Part shown: piece by piece, positions 24,955-33,112 of the stretch | How the letters are laid out: each line of letters starts with the position of its first letter | Position numbering within the stretch: the first letter of the stretch is position 1 | DNA from: Hamadaea tsunoensis DSM 44101 | Lineage (GTDB): Bacteria; Actinomycetota; Actinomycetes; Mycobacteriales; Micromonosporaceae | Length of the DNA: 64,000 bases | Direction of reading: 5' to 3' | Assembly: GCF_000428945.1 (NCBI RefSeq) | Contig: NZ_AUAX01000021.1 | Span: forward strand, 62,001 to 126,000 | The notes under the pieces: generated by a model | Database searches by the model: none | What the model was told of the DNA's origin: nothing | What the model saw: only the letters and a program-made list of their open reading frames with translations | Program-made: the position numbers and the translations under genes

Positions 24955-27111
24955 ATGCGCACTCGAAGTGCGTGGCTCGTTGCAGCCCTCGCGCTGGTGG
25001 CGACGACCACCATTGCCCCGTCGCCCGGCTACTCGGCCAACCCGCAGGTCGTCGTGGACCTGTCCACTAACACCGGATCGCTTCGCTACGGCGCCACCGG
25101 CTTCCTGTACGGACTCGCCAACGACGGAATCCCCAGCGACACGATGCTGGCCGCCCTGCGGCCCCAGGTCCTGGCACAGAAGGCACCCGGCGGACTGCAG
25201 CACCCCGACGGAGACGCGCTCCAGGTTGCCCCCGAGTGGAAGCGCACCGGCGGCCGGGACATCCAGATCTACATGCAGGACATCTACCAGGCGTGGCCCT
25301 ACGACAACCTCGGCATCAACGATTACCTTGCCAAGGTCGACACGATGGTACGCAAGGTGATCGCCGACCCGAGCCGGAGTTCGTACGTCTACGTACCGAT
25401 CAACGAGCCCGACTGGATCTGGTACAGCGGCAACCTCGCCGGCTTCGAAAACGACTGGAAGCTGGTCTACCAGAAGATCCGGTCGATCGACCCCACCGCC
25501 CGCATCGCCGGACCCAACTACTCGGCGTACAACTCCGCCGACTACCGGTCGTTCATGACCTACGCCAAGAACAACAACGTACTGCCCGACGTCACCACAT
25601 GGCACGAACTCGGCGACTCGTTCTTCTCCGGCTGGTACACCCACTACAACGACTACCGCTCGATCGAGACCAGCCTCGGCATCAGCCCCCGGCCGATCTC
25701 CATCAACGAATACGGGCGCCCCCAGGATCTGGCCGTACCCGGCAACCTCGTGCAATTCGTCACCCGCTTCGAAAACAGCAAGGTCGACGCCAGCCTCGGC
25801 TACTGGACCACCTCCGGCGCCCTCAACGACCTGGTGACCCACAACAACCAGGCCACCGGCGCATGGTGGCTCTACAAGTGGTACGGGGACCTGACCGGCA
25901 ACACCGTCACCGTCACACCGCCCACGCCGACCGGATCCCTGCAGGGCTTGGCGGCGCTCGACTCCGCCAAGCGGCAAGCCCGCGTCATCTTCGGCGGGTC
26001 GCCGTCCGTCAACGACATCTTCTCCGCCGACATCGTGGTCAAGGGCCTGGCTTCCGCGCCGTATCTCGGCAGCAGCGTCCACGCCACAGTGCTCGGCGTC
26101 GACGGCACCGGGCAGAACGCCTCGCCCGGCCCCTACATCGTGGCGGAAGGCGACTACACCGCAAGCGGCGGTCAGGTCACCGTTCCCTTGTCCGGGCTCA
26201 AGGGCTCGGCGGCGTACGAGGTGCTGGTGACGCCCAACACCGACACGAGCGCCGCGAACACCACCCGCTACGAAGCCGAATACGCACAGACGGCCGGCAC
26301 CGCCGCCATCACCTACGGATCCAACACCGGCTACTCCGGCACCTACTTCGTCGAAGGCTACGGAGCCAGCAGCACGGCCACCACCAAATTCGTCGTCACC
26401 GCCCCGAACAACGGCTACTACAACATCGGCCTGCGTTACTCGGCCGGACCGTTCACCGGCGCGCCGACCAACCGCACGACGCGACTGGGCCTCAACGGCA
26501 GCACCGTGACCAACCTCAGCCTGCCGGGTACGGCCAACTGGAACACCTGGAACACCGTCACCACCAAGGTATTCCTCAACGCGGGCATCAACCGGATCGA
26601 CGTGGCCGCCTACACCGCCGATGACAGCGACGCCATCAATGTCGACTACATCGACGTCGCCGCGACGACCGGGACCGTCACGTCCTACGAGGCCGAAAGC
26701 AGCGCCAACACCCGGTCCGGCGCGGCCGCGGTCTCCGCCAACTCCAGCGCATCCGGCGGGTCCTACGTCGGCTGGATCGGCAACGGCTCCGCGAACACCC
26801 TGCGCTTCAACGGCATCTCCGCCGCCACCGCCGGCCGCTACCGGCTCGTCATCAGCTACGCCAACGGCGAGCTCGGCCCCGGCGCCGCGAACTACAACTC
26901 CAACATCGTCAACCGGTACGCCGACATCAGCGTCAACGGCGCCGCCGGCAGCCGTCTTTACTTCCGCAACACGCTCGGGTGGTCCAACTGGTGGACAACC
27001 ACCGCCGACATCACCCTCAACGCCGGGACGAACACCATCTCCTTCGGCAACAGCAGCACCGGGTACGCGCCCGACATCGACCGGATCCAGATCGCCGCCG
27101 TGATCGGTTGA
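24955..27111 (+). CDS. Secreted clan GH-A glycoside hydrolase with two CBM35-like modules
   Basis: 718 aa from ATG 24955, which has GAGGAGG upstream. The Sec signal [20 protein letters not shown] ends near GYSA. The catalytic (beta/alpha)8 domain spans about residues 30-340: INEPDW with putative acid/base Glu151, and ISINEYGRP with putative nucleophile Glu252. This resembles GH39-like or related clan GH-A enzymes, and the exact family is uncertain. A beta-domain follows. Then come two CBM35-type modules at about 437-566 (TRYEAEYAQ...) and 576-718 ([10 protein letters not shown]...), each opening with the YEAE motif. CBM35 modules bind galactose, mannan, xylan or uronic acids. The enzyme probably trims plant polysaccharide outside the cell to feed the importer upstream. 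Confidence 0.85.
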   Translation: MRTRSAWLVAALALVATTTIAPSPGYSANPQVVVDLSTNTGSLRYGATGFLYGLANDGIPSDTMLAALRPQVLAQKAPGGLQHPDGDALQVAPEWKRTGGRDIQIYMQDIYQAWPYDNLGINDYLAKVDTMVRKVIADPSRSSYVYVPINEPDWIWYSGNLAGFENDWKLVYQKIRSIDPTARIAGPNYSAYNSADYRSFMTYAKNNNVLPDVTTWHELGDSFFSGWYTHYNDYRSIETSLGISPRPISINEYGRPQDLAVPGNLVQFVTRFENSKVDASLGYWTTSGALNDLVTHNNQATGAWWLYKWYGDLTGNTVTVTPPTPTGSLQGLAALDSAKRQARVIFGGSPSVNDIFSADIVVKGLASAPYLGSSVHATVLGVDGTGQNASPGPYIVAEGDYTASGGQVTVPLSGLKGSAAYEVLVTPNTDTSAANTTRYEAEYAQTAGTAAITYGSNTGYSGTYFVEGYGASSTATTKFVVTAPNNGYYNIGLRYSAGPFTGAPTNRTTRLGLNGSTVTNLSLPGTANWNTWNTVTTKVFLNAGINRIDVAAYTADDSDAINVDYIDVAATTGTVTSYEAESSANTRSGAAAVSANSSASGGSYVGWIGNGSANTLRFNGISAATAGRYRLVISYANGELGPGAANYNSNIVNRYADISVNGAAGSRLYFRNTLGWSNWWTTTADITLNAGTNTISFGNSSTGYAPDIDRIQIAAVIG

Positions 27112-27120
27112 CATCCGGAT

Positions 27121-27157
27121 GCCACCCGTAGGCCGCACTCACTGGTCTGCGGGTGGC
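27121..27157 (+). terminator. Terminator after the secreted glycosidase
   Basis: Arms of 11 bp (27121-27131, 27147-27157; one mismatch) begin 9 nt after the stop codon. Confidence 0.6.
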
Positions 27158-27490
27158 ACCGCCGTTCCACGCCCGCTTGCCAGCCAGGTCGTCGAGCGTC
27201 GCGCGGGCCGTGCCGACGGTGTTCCGCGACCACTCTTGCTGACATCGAGGTCGGCCAATGGCGTTCGTCGGAAACATTGCGCATCTTTGGATGGAAAGTT
27301 TCTAGCAACGATTCTACCGACGGGATGCTGCGTTGAAAGCCCATCTGGCACGGCGTCAGGGACCTCGTCGACTTCTGCCCAGACTCATGGCGCTGATGAT
27401 TCGGGCCACCGCGGCGGCATGGACACCAAATCCGGTGTACGCGGCCGGCATGGATCCGGGCGTGCCCCCAGTGCGCCGGCCGCTCGCAGC
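27158..27490. other. Intergenic stretch leading into the GH5 pseudogene
   Basis: About 330 bp with mixed base composition and no frame that resembles a known family. The frame that becomes the GH5 fragment is open upstream, but its residues before 27491 do not look like a signal peptide or catalytic domain. It probably includes the decayed promoter and 5' end of the cellulase gene. Confidence 0.4.
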
Positions 27491-27793
27491 GTCGGGGCTG
27501 CCGTGCAGCCGGGTTGGGGCATGGGTAACACCTACGACGCGATCGGCGCTGACGAGACCGCGTGGGGTAACCCGCCCGTGACTCGCGCGCTCATCAGAAA
27601 GGTCAAGTCCGCGGGCTTCCGGGGCATTCGGATTCCGGTCACCTGGGAGGGGTGCCAGGGCGCGGCACCGGGCTAGGTCATTGATGAGGCGTGGCTCGCC
27701 AAAGTCCACCAGACGGTGGACTGGGCGCTGGCCGAGGGCCTGTACGTGGTGATCAACCTGTACCGCGACTCGTACCGGACGGTGTTCAAGTAG
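27491..27793 (+). pseudogene. GH5 endoglucanase/cellulase pseudogene (fragment with nonsense codon)
   Basis: The frame reads [20 protein letters not shown] then [21 protein letters not shown] and [12 protein letters not shown], the N-terminal part of GH5 cellulases ('pGWnlGNTlDA.g..eTaWgnP.vT..li...k..GF.siRiPVtW'). An in-frame TAG at 27674-27676 replaces a residue that is normally Tyr. The same frame then continues as VIDEAWLAKVHQTVDWALAE and GLYVVINLYRDS before a second stop at 27791. The catalytic glutamates are absent because the gene is cut there. A 13-bp repeat (GTGTTCAAGTAG region, 27783 and 27800) marks the break. Confidence 0.75.
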
Positions 27794-27908
27794 ATGGAGG
27801 TGTTCAAGTAGGAGAGGAGCCACGCGTGGCCCGCGCCCAAGTCTCCACTATCGACAGTGGCTTGAAAGCGTTGCAGCTCAACCGATAAACTGCACCACAT
27901 GAACACGC

Positions 27909-27959
27909 CCACTGGGCGTGCATCCCGGTTGTGGGGGTTCAATCCCCCCTCAGACACCA
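27909..27959 (+). other. Orphan tRNA/tmRNA 3'-end-like sequence (possible attachment-site scar)
   Basis: GGGGGTTCAATCCCCC (27933-27948) has the stem and TTCAAT loop of a T-arm, and CAGACACCA follows like an acceptor strand ending in CCA. A hairpin CACGCCC/GGGCGTG lies just before. No matching 5' acceptor strand (GTCTGAG or TGTCTGA type) or D-arm occurs within 150 bp upstream, so it is not a complete tRNA. Integrative elements often use tRNA or tmRNA 3' ends as attachment sites and leave copies behind. No integrase gene is in the window. The T-loop has six bases in the best pairing, one fewer than normal. Confidence 0.3.
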
Positions 27960-28355
27960 AAATCCAGGAGCTTTCGTCATCGACTGCGGTGCATAGTGGC
28001 AGCTAGTTGGCTGGCCTCGTGGGTCGAGCGGGATGCGCAGCCGAGTGTCGATGCAGACGGTGGGGCGGCAGGCACCGGCGGAAAGCTTGCTGCCAGTAGG
28101 ACGTCACGGAACTCAGTCACGCCGGGCAGGCCGTCTAATCTGCTGCTCGCATACTCTTCCAGGCTGGCTGGAACCACCACGATGGCGGCCGCGGATATCT
28201 CCCGACCGGCAGCACTCAGCACCTCGGGGACAAGATCGGCAGGCTCACCGGGTGCGATGCTGACCGCCGACACTCGGGAGGCGGCCGATCTCCCCTCGTC
28301 TCGGCGCAGCACCCGACGGATGCCCGGTTGCTGGGCGCGTTGTACATGCCCGTCG
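27960..28355. other. Region without a confident gene, downstream of the SpoIIE-type phosphatase
   Basis: About 400 bp. A minus-strand frame (27977-28390) has a coding-like stretch around VVVPASLEEYASSRLDGLPG, faintly like the end of an AsnC/Lrp-type ligand domain, but it has no start signal and overlaps the phosphatase end in another frame. I treat it as probable gene debris. Confidence 0.3.
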
Positions 28356-29105
28356 TCAGATAGCGCGTTGGGCGACGAGGGCGCACGCATCGTCGCCGGC
28401 CGGGGCGATGTCGAGCCGGCGCAGGATCGAATCCGGTTCCTGGATGCCGGTGGCCCGGTGGGCGAGTACGCCGATGCCGTCGTCGGCGTCGCGCGGGATC
28501 ATGCCGTCGGAGTAGAGGACGACCGACTGGCCGGGGCGCAGGTGCCGCGCTTCCTGTTCGTACGGGGGGAGGCGGAACAGGCCGAGCAGCGGTCCGCGTG
28601 GGTTGGGCAGCTGGATCGTGCGCCGGCGGTCGGATAGCAGGATCGGCGGGTGACCGGCCCGTGCCCACACCAGTCGGCCGAGGCTCGGCCGGTACTTCGC
28701 GATCACGGCGGTGGCGGTGACGGCCCCGGCGGTCTGGGCCAGCAGGGTGTTCAGCCGGGAGAGGATCAACGCGGGCGGCTCGCCGGCGGCGGCGTATGCG
28801 GCCATGGCGTACCGGAGTCCCACCATGGACTCGACGGCGCGCAGGCCGTGGCCCTCGACGTCGCCGACCGCCAGGACGATGTCGCCGTCGGGCAGGGGAG
28901 TGACGAGATACCAGTCGCCGCCGACGCGTACCTCCGGATCGGCACTTCGGCAGCGGGCGGCGATCCGCAGGCCGCCCACCTCGGTCATGAGTCCCGCGGC
29001 GGGTTGGATCGCCCGCTGCAGCACGTGGTTGATGTGGCGCTGGCGGGCCAGCCGCCGGCGGAGCGCGCGTGGGTCGCGGCCTGTGGTCATGGGGATGGCG
29101 GTCAT
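28356..29105 (-). CDS. SpoIIE/PP2C-type serine phosphatase
   Basis: 249 aa, catalytic domain only. ATG 29105 has GAAGGAG upstream. Metal-binding motifs of the RsbU/SpoIIE family are present: VRVGGDWYLV, GDVEGHGL and the C-terminal DDACALV. Position of the motifs is normal for the family, but no PAS, GAF or membrane sensor is attached. Such proteins dephosphorylate anti-anti-sigma factors in general stress control. No kinase or antagonist gene is adjacent. The divergent region to the hydrolase gene contains a copy of the inverted repeat that I assign to the LAL regulator. Confidence 0.9.
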   Translation of the reverse strand: MTAIPMTTGRDPRALRRRLARQRHINHVLQRAIQPAAGLMTEVGGLRIAARCRSADPEVRVGGDWYLVTPLPDGDIVLAVGDVEGHGLRAVESMVGLRYAMAAYAAAGEPPALILSRLNTLLAQTAGAVTATAVIAKYRPSLGRLVWARAGHPPILLSDRRRTIQLPNPRGPLLGLFRLPPYEQEARHLRPGQSVVLYSDGMIPRDADDGIGVLAHRATGIQEPDSILRRLDIAPAGDDACALVAQRAI

Positions 29106-29166
29106 GGATGGCTCCTTCGGCGGATGGGGTTGCCGCTGACGCTAGGAAGCCGCGTCATCCGGCGGC

Positions 29167-29184
29167 ATGAGTCGGATGACTGGT
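29167..29184. promoter_or_regulatory. Inverted-repeat motif, site A (candidate LAL operator)
   Basis: ATGAGTCGGATGACTGGT, core AGTC-N4-GACT, between the divergent SpoIIE-type phosphatase and hydrolase genes. One of four copies (A-D) found in front of transcription units between 29 and 42 kb. Confidence 0.5.
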
Positions 29185-29322
29185 CCGGCGACCGTCGGTG
29201 ATCATCGTGTCGATGCGCAGTCGGTTGACGGGGGAGGGCGCAGTCGGCAGACCGAAGATCGTCACCGGCCGGGCTGCCGACGATGGGAGCTGTCCAACAA
29301 CCATCAGGGAAAGGGATCAGCC

Positions 29323-30177
29323 ATGTCTGCTCATCGACGGAGACTGCCGCGCCGGCAGCGCCTCACGCTGACCGCGATCGCCGGGGTGACCGCTCTGGCG
29401 TTGACGTTCGCGGGGATGTCCTCGGCCTTCGGCGCGTACAGCAAGCCGAGCAAGATCAAGCCGACGGTCGTGCTGGTGCATGGCGCGTTCGCGGATGCCA
29501 GCGGCTGGAATGCCGAGATCGGTACGCTGCGGCGGCTCGGCTACCCGGTCGTCGCCGCCGCGAACCCGCTGCGGGGGCTGACCAGTGACGCCGACTACGT
29601 GCGGGCGTTGCTCCAGTCGATCAGCGGCCCGATCGTCCTGGTGGGCCACTCTTACGGCGGCGCGGTCATCACCAACGCGGCCCGGGGGGTGCCGAACGTG
29701 CGCGCGTTGGTCTACATTGGAGCATTTTTGCCCGATCAGGGTGAGAGCATCGCGACCACTCCGGACCCGGCGACTTACCCGTCGCTGCTCGGCCCCGGCA
29801 CGACCCAGGTACGCCCGGTGCCGAACGCGGCCGCGGTGGGTGGCACCGACCTGGATCTCACCATCAAGCCGGAGGACTTTCGGTCGGTGTTCGCCGGGGA
29901 CGTCCCGGCGCCCACCGCCGAGTTGATGGCGATCGAGCAGCGCCCGCTGGCGTTGACGGCGTACACGGAAACCTCGGGCGCACCGAGCTGGCGGGCGCTG
30001 CCGACCTGGGATCTGATCACCCTCGACGACCAGGCGATCAACCCGGCCGGCCAGCGGTTCATGGCCGAGCGCGCCCACGCGCGCGTGCAGACCGTGCATT
30101 CCTCGCACGCGGTCATGGTGTCGCACCCCGACGCGGTCACCAGGATCGTGCTGGCGGCGATCGCGGGCACCGACTGA
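29323..30177 (+). CDS. Exported alpha/beta hydrolase
   Basis: 284 aa from ATG 29323, preceded by GGGAAAGGGA. The N-terminus is strongly basic (HRRRLPRRQR) with a hydrophobic core ending near SSAFGA, a Sec or possibly Tat signal peptide. The hydrolase core has VLVHGAFADASGWN, the nucleophile elbow GHSYGG and a C-terminal HSSHAVMVSHP with the probable catalytic His. It resembles EstC/salicylate-esterase-like proteins common in soil bacteria. Substrate unknown. A strong terminator follows, and site A lies upstream. Confidence 0.9.
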   Translation: MSAHRRRLPRRQRLTLTAIAGVTALALTFAGMSSAFGAYSKPSKIKPTVVLVHGAFADASGWNAEIGTLRRLGYPVVAAANPLRGLTSDADYVRALLQSISGPIVLVGHSYGGAVITNAARGVPNVRALVYIGAFLPDQGESIATTPDPATYPSLLGPGTTQVRPVPNAAAVGGTDLDLTIKPEDFRSVFAGDVPAPTAELMAIEQRPLALTAYTETSGAPSWRALPTWDLITLDDQAINPAGQRFMAERAHARVQTVHSSHAVMVSHPDAVTRIVLAAIAGTD

Positions 30178-30186
30178 ACCCGGTCC

Positions 30187-30213
30187 GGCCGGCGGGTCAC
30201 AAGCCCGCCGGCC
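30187..30213 (+). terminator. Terminator after the exported hydrolase
   Basis: Perfect 10-bp arms GGCCGGCGGG / CCCGCCGGCC with a 7-nt loop, starting 9 nt after the stop codon. Confidence 0.75.
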
Positions 30214-30228
30214 GTGCCATGGGCGCAT

Positions 30229-30246
30229 TTAAGTCATCTGACCCAA
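30229..30246. promoter_or_regulatory. Inverted-repeat motif, site B (upstream of the LAL genes)
   Basis: TTAAGTCATCTGACCCAA; symmetric pattern TTnnGTCAnnTGACnnAA. It ends 76 bp before the GTG start of the first LAL gene, consistent with autoregulation. Confidence 0.55.
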
Positions 30247-30322
30247 GCGCGAGCGCCGGCGGTCGTAGGTCAATGAGGGGGTAACCGTTCCATTCGCACC
30301 GCTAGCCCAGGAGGTTGATCTA

Positions 30323-33112
30323 GTGTCTGGGGCCATGGCAGACGTTTCCGCCGATCAGGCCCCGCAGTGGAGTACCGCGCTGTGCGGACGGGACGACGAG
30401 GTGGCTCGCCTCGCCGCGCTGTTCGCACGCTCCGGCTCGGACGACGAGGATGACGCGGTCGGCGCGGCAGCCGTCGTGACGGGTGACCCCGGTATCGGCA
30501 AGTCGGCGTTGCTGGAAGCGGCCCGAGACCTCAGCCGGTCGGCGGGGTTTCGCACGTTGACCACGGTGGGTATCGAAGCCGAGGCGCAACTGCCCTATTC
30601 GGGGCTGCAACAACTGCTCCGACCGCTGATGAGCTACGCCGACCGGCTGCCGCAGCGGCAGGTGAACGCGCTGCGCTGTGCGTTCGGCGGGGACGGCGAC
30701 GCGGACTTCGAACCATTCCTGGTGTCGCTGGCAGCGCTGAACCTACTGGTGGAGGCGGCCGCGGACCGCCCGGTCGCGATCCTGGCCGACGACGTGCAGT
30801 GGCTCGATCCGCAGACGCACGACACGCTGGCCTTCCTGGCACGCCGGGTGACGATGGATCCGATCGTCATCGTCGGAGCGATCCGCAGCGGCTACCCGGG
30901 ACCGCTGGTGTCCGCCGGCCTGCCGGAGATCGAGATCGGCCGGTTGACCGAGGCGACGGCCGAAGTGCTGCTGCGGACGCAGGACGCGCGGCTGAGCGAG
31001 TGGCGCCGGCAGCGGATCCTGCGCGAGGCGGCCGGCAATCCGCTGGCGTTGATCGAACTGCCTAAGGCTTGGCGGGACACCGACGACGGCCGGGAACTGC
31101 CGCCCGACCTGATGCCGGTCACGTCGCGACTGGAACGTTCCTTCACCGGGCGGATGACCGGCCTGCCGGCGGACGCCCGCGACGTGCTCCTGATCGCCGC
31201 AGTCAACCATGGAGACGAACTGCCGGAGATCCTGGCGGCCGGCGCGGTCTTGACCGGCTCACCCGTCACCGTGGACTCCTTCGACCCCGTGGTCCGTGCC
31301 GGGCTTGCCCGGCTGGACGGCGGGCGGGTCCGGTTCCGGCATCCACTCGTCCGCTCCGCGGTCGTGCAGTCGGAGTCCGTCCAACGCCGGTTGGCCGCGA
31401 ATGCCGCCCTCGCCGCGGTGCTCACCGACGCCCCCTACCGGCGGGCGTGGCATCGTGCCGAAGCCACCACCGGGCTCGATGACACGGTCGCCGACGACCT
31501 CGTCGAGAGCGCGACCTACTCGATGGCCCGGGGCGCGGCGATTTCCGCGATCCGCTGCCTCGAACGCGCCGCCCTGCTGACCGCCGACCCGGGCCTGCGC
31601 GGCCACCGGTTGCTGCTGGCCGCCGAGCACGCGTTCGGGCTCGGCCGGGCCGAGTTGGTGAACCGGCTCGTGCAGGAGGCGTCGGCGTACCCGCTGGCGC
31701 CGCTGGACGAGGCGCGGACCCAGTGGCTGCGCGAAATTTTCCACGACGGCGTACCGGGCGACGCCGGGCGCATCATGGAACTCTGCCGGGTCGCCGATGC
31801 CGCGGATCAGGCCGAGGACCGCGATCTGGCGCTCAACCTGCTGAACGGGGCGGCGTTGCGATGCTGGTGGGCAGACACCGGACCGAGGGCGCGCGCGGCG
31901 GTCGCCCGCTCCGTCCGTCGCCTGGCGGGCCTGCAGACAGATGCCCGCTACCTGGCCGCCCTCGCGGTCGCGGAGCCGGTCCTGGAGGCGGCCGCGGTGC
32001 ACCAGGCGCTGACGGAGATCCCGATCGAGGAGATCTCCGATCCGGACGCGCTGCGCCTGTTCGGCATGGCCGCGCATGCGATCGGCAACTCGGCCCTTGC
32101 GTCCGACTTCCTCGACCGGGCCGAGGCCAAGCTGCGCAGCCAAGGGCGGCTCGGCCTGCTGACGCACGTACTGGTGATGCAGGTCGGCATCCGGCTCACC
32201 CTGGGCGCCTGGGACCGGGCGTTCGCTGCGGCCGAGGAGGGCCGCCGCCTGGGCAGCGACACCGGGCAGTCGATCTGGAACAATCTCGTCGGCGAGTCGC
32301 GGTCCGCGGCCCTGCGGGGCGAACTCGAGGAGGCCCTGCGGCTGGCCGCGCAAGCCGAGCACGACGCCCACGGTCGGCGCCTCACCAACCTCTTGTGCTG
32401 CGTCCAGCTGACCCGGGGGTACGCCTGGGCCGCCGCCGGCCGTTACGAGGAGGCGTACCGGGAGCTGCGCCGGTTGTTCGACCCGACCGATCCGGCGTAC
32501 CACGTCCGGGAGAGCTATCCGGGCATCATGTTCTTCGTCGACGCCGCCGTGCATACCGACCGGCGGGACGAGGCCCGATCGGTGCTGGCCGCCTTCGAGC
32601 AGCTCGCCCGGATCACGCCGGCCCCCGATCTGCAGCTCAACCTGGCGTACGCGCGAGCCGTGCTGGCCGACGACGACGAAGCCGAGGACCTGTACCAGGC
32701 CGCGCTGGCCGCGAACCTGAACCGATCTCCGTGGTACCGGGCGCGCTACGAACTGGCCTACGGCACGTGGCTGCGCCGGCAGCGGCGGATCGCGGAGTCC
32801 CGGGTTCATCTGCGCGCAGCACTGGTCAGCCTCGAACTCATCGGGGCGCACTGCTGGGTCGAGCAGGCCCGCGTCGAACTGCGCGCCGCCGGTGAGCGGA
32901 CAGCGCAGGCGGGCACAAGCGCCCAGAATCTGCTGTCCCCGCAGGAGCTGCACATCGCCCGGCTCGCCGCGCAGGGCCTGTCCAACCGGGAGATCGGCGA
33001 GCAGCTGTACCTCTCCCCCCGAACCGTAGGATCCCACTTGTATCGCATATTCCCGAAGCTCAATATCACCGCCCGCGCGCAGCTGGCCGCCCGGCTGGAC
33101 CTCTCGTCATGA
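30323..33112 (+). CDS. LuxR family regulator of the large ATP-binding (LAL) type
   Basis: 929 aa. GTG 30323 has AGGAGG 8 nt upstream. The N-terminal NTPase domain has Walker A GDPGIGKSALL (about 54-64) and Walker B-like VAILADDVQWLD. The middle is a long helical TPR-like region. The C-terminus (about 870-929) is a LuxR HTH: LSPQELHIARLAAQGLSNRE, then IGEQLYLSPRTVGSHLYRIF. LAL proteins are ATP-dependent transcription activators. Its stop overlaps the start of a close paralogue (ATGA), so the two are made together. It is the obvious candidate for binding sites A-D. Confidence 0.93.
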   Translation: MSGAMADVSADQAPQWSTALCGRDDEVARLAALFARSGSDDEDDAVGAAAVVTGDPGIGKSALLEAARDLSRSAGFRTLTTVGIEAEAQLPYSGLQQLLRPLMSYADRLPQRQVNALRCAFGGDGDADFEPFLVSLAALNLLVEAAADRPVAILADDVQWLDPQTHDTLAFLARRVTMDPIVIVGAIRSGYPGPLVSAGLPEIEIGRLTEATAEVLLRTQDARLSEWRRQRILREAAGNPLALIELPKAWRDTDDGRELPPDLMPVTSRLERSFTGRMTGLPADARDVLLIAAVNHGDELPEILAAGAVLTGSPVTVDSFDPVVRAGLARLDGGRVRFRHPLVRSAVVQSESVQRRLAANAALAAVLTDAPYRRAWHRAEATTGLDDTVADDLVESATYSMARGAAISAIRCLERAALLTADPGLRGHRLLLAAEHAFGLGRAELVNRLVQEASAYPLAPLDEARTQWLREIFHDGVPGDAGRIMELCRVADAADQAEDRDLALNLLNGAALRCWWADTGPRARAAVARSVRRLAGLQTDARYLAALAVAEPVLEAAAVHQALTEIPIEEISDPDALRLFGMAAHAIGNSALASDFLDRAEAKLRSQGRLGLLTHVLVMQVGIRLTLGAWDRAFAAAEEGRRLGSDTGQSIWNNLVGESRSAALRGELEEALRLAAQAEHDAHGRRLTNLLCCVQLTRGYAWAAAGRYEEAYRELRRLFDPTDPAYHVRESYPGIMFFVDAAVHTDRRDEARSVLAAFEQLARITPAPDLQLNLAYARAVLADDDEAEDLYQAALAANLNRSPWYRARYELAYGTWLRRQRRIAESRVHLRAALVSLELIGAHCWVEQARVELRAAGERTAQAGTSAQNLLSPQELHIARLAAQGLSNREIGEQLYLSPRTVGSHLYRIFPKLNITARAQLAARLDLSS

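Noticed and set aside
24919-27138. Long open minus-strand frame (739 codons) opposite the secreted glycosidase
   Set aside because: It is the high-GC mirror of the real gene. The translation is low-complexity Gly/Val/Asp/Arg with no family features, while the plus strand has a signal peptide, catalytic motifs and CBM35 modules.
27909-27959. Complete tRNA gene
   Set aside because: There is no D-arm, anticodon arm or 5' acceptor strand; only a T-arm-like hairpin and tail are present.
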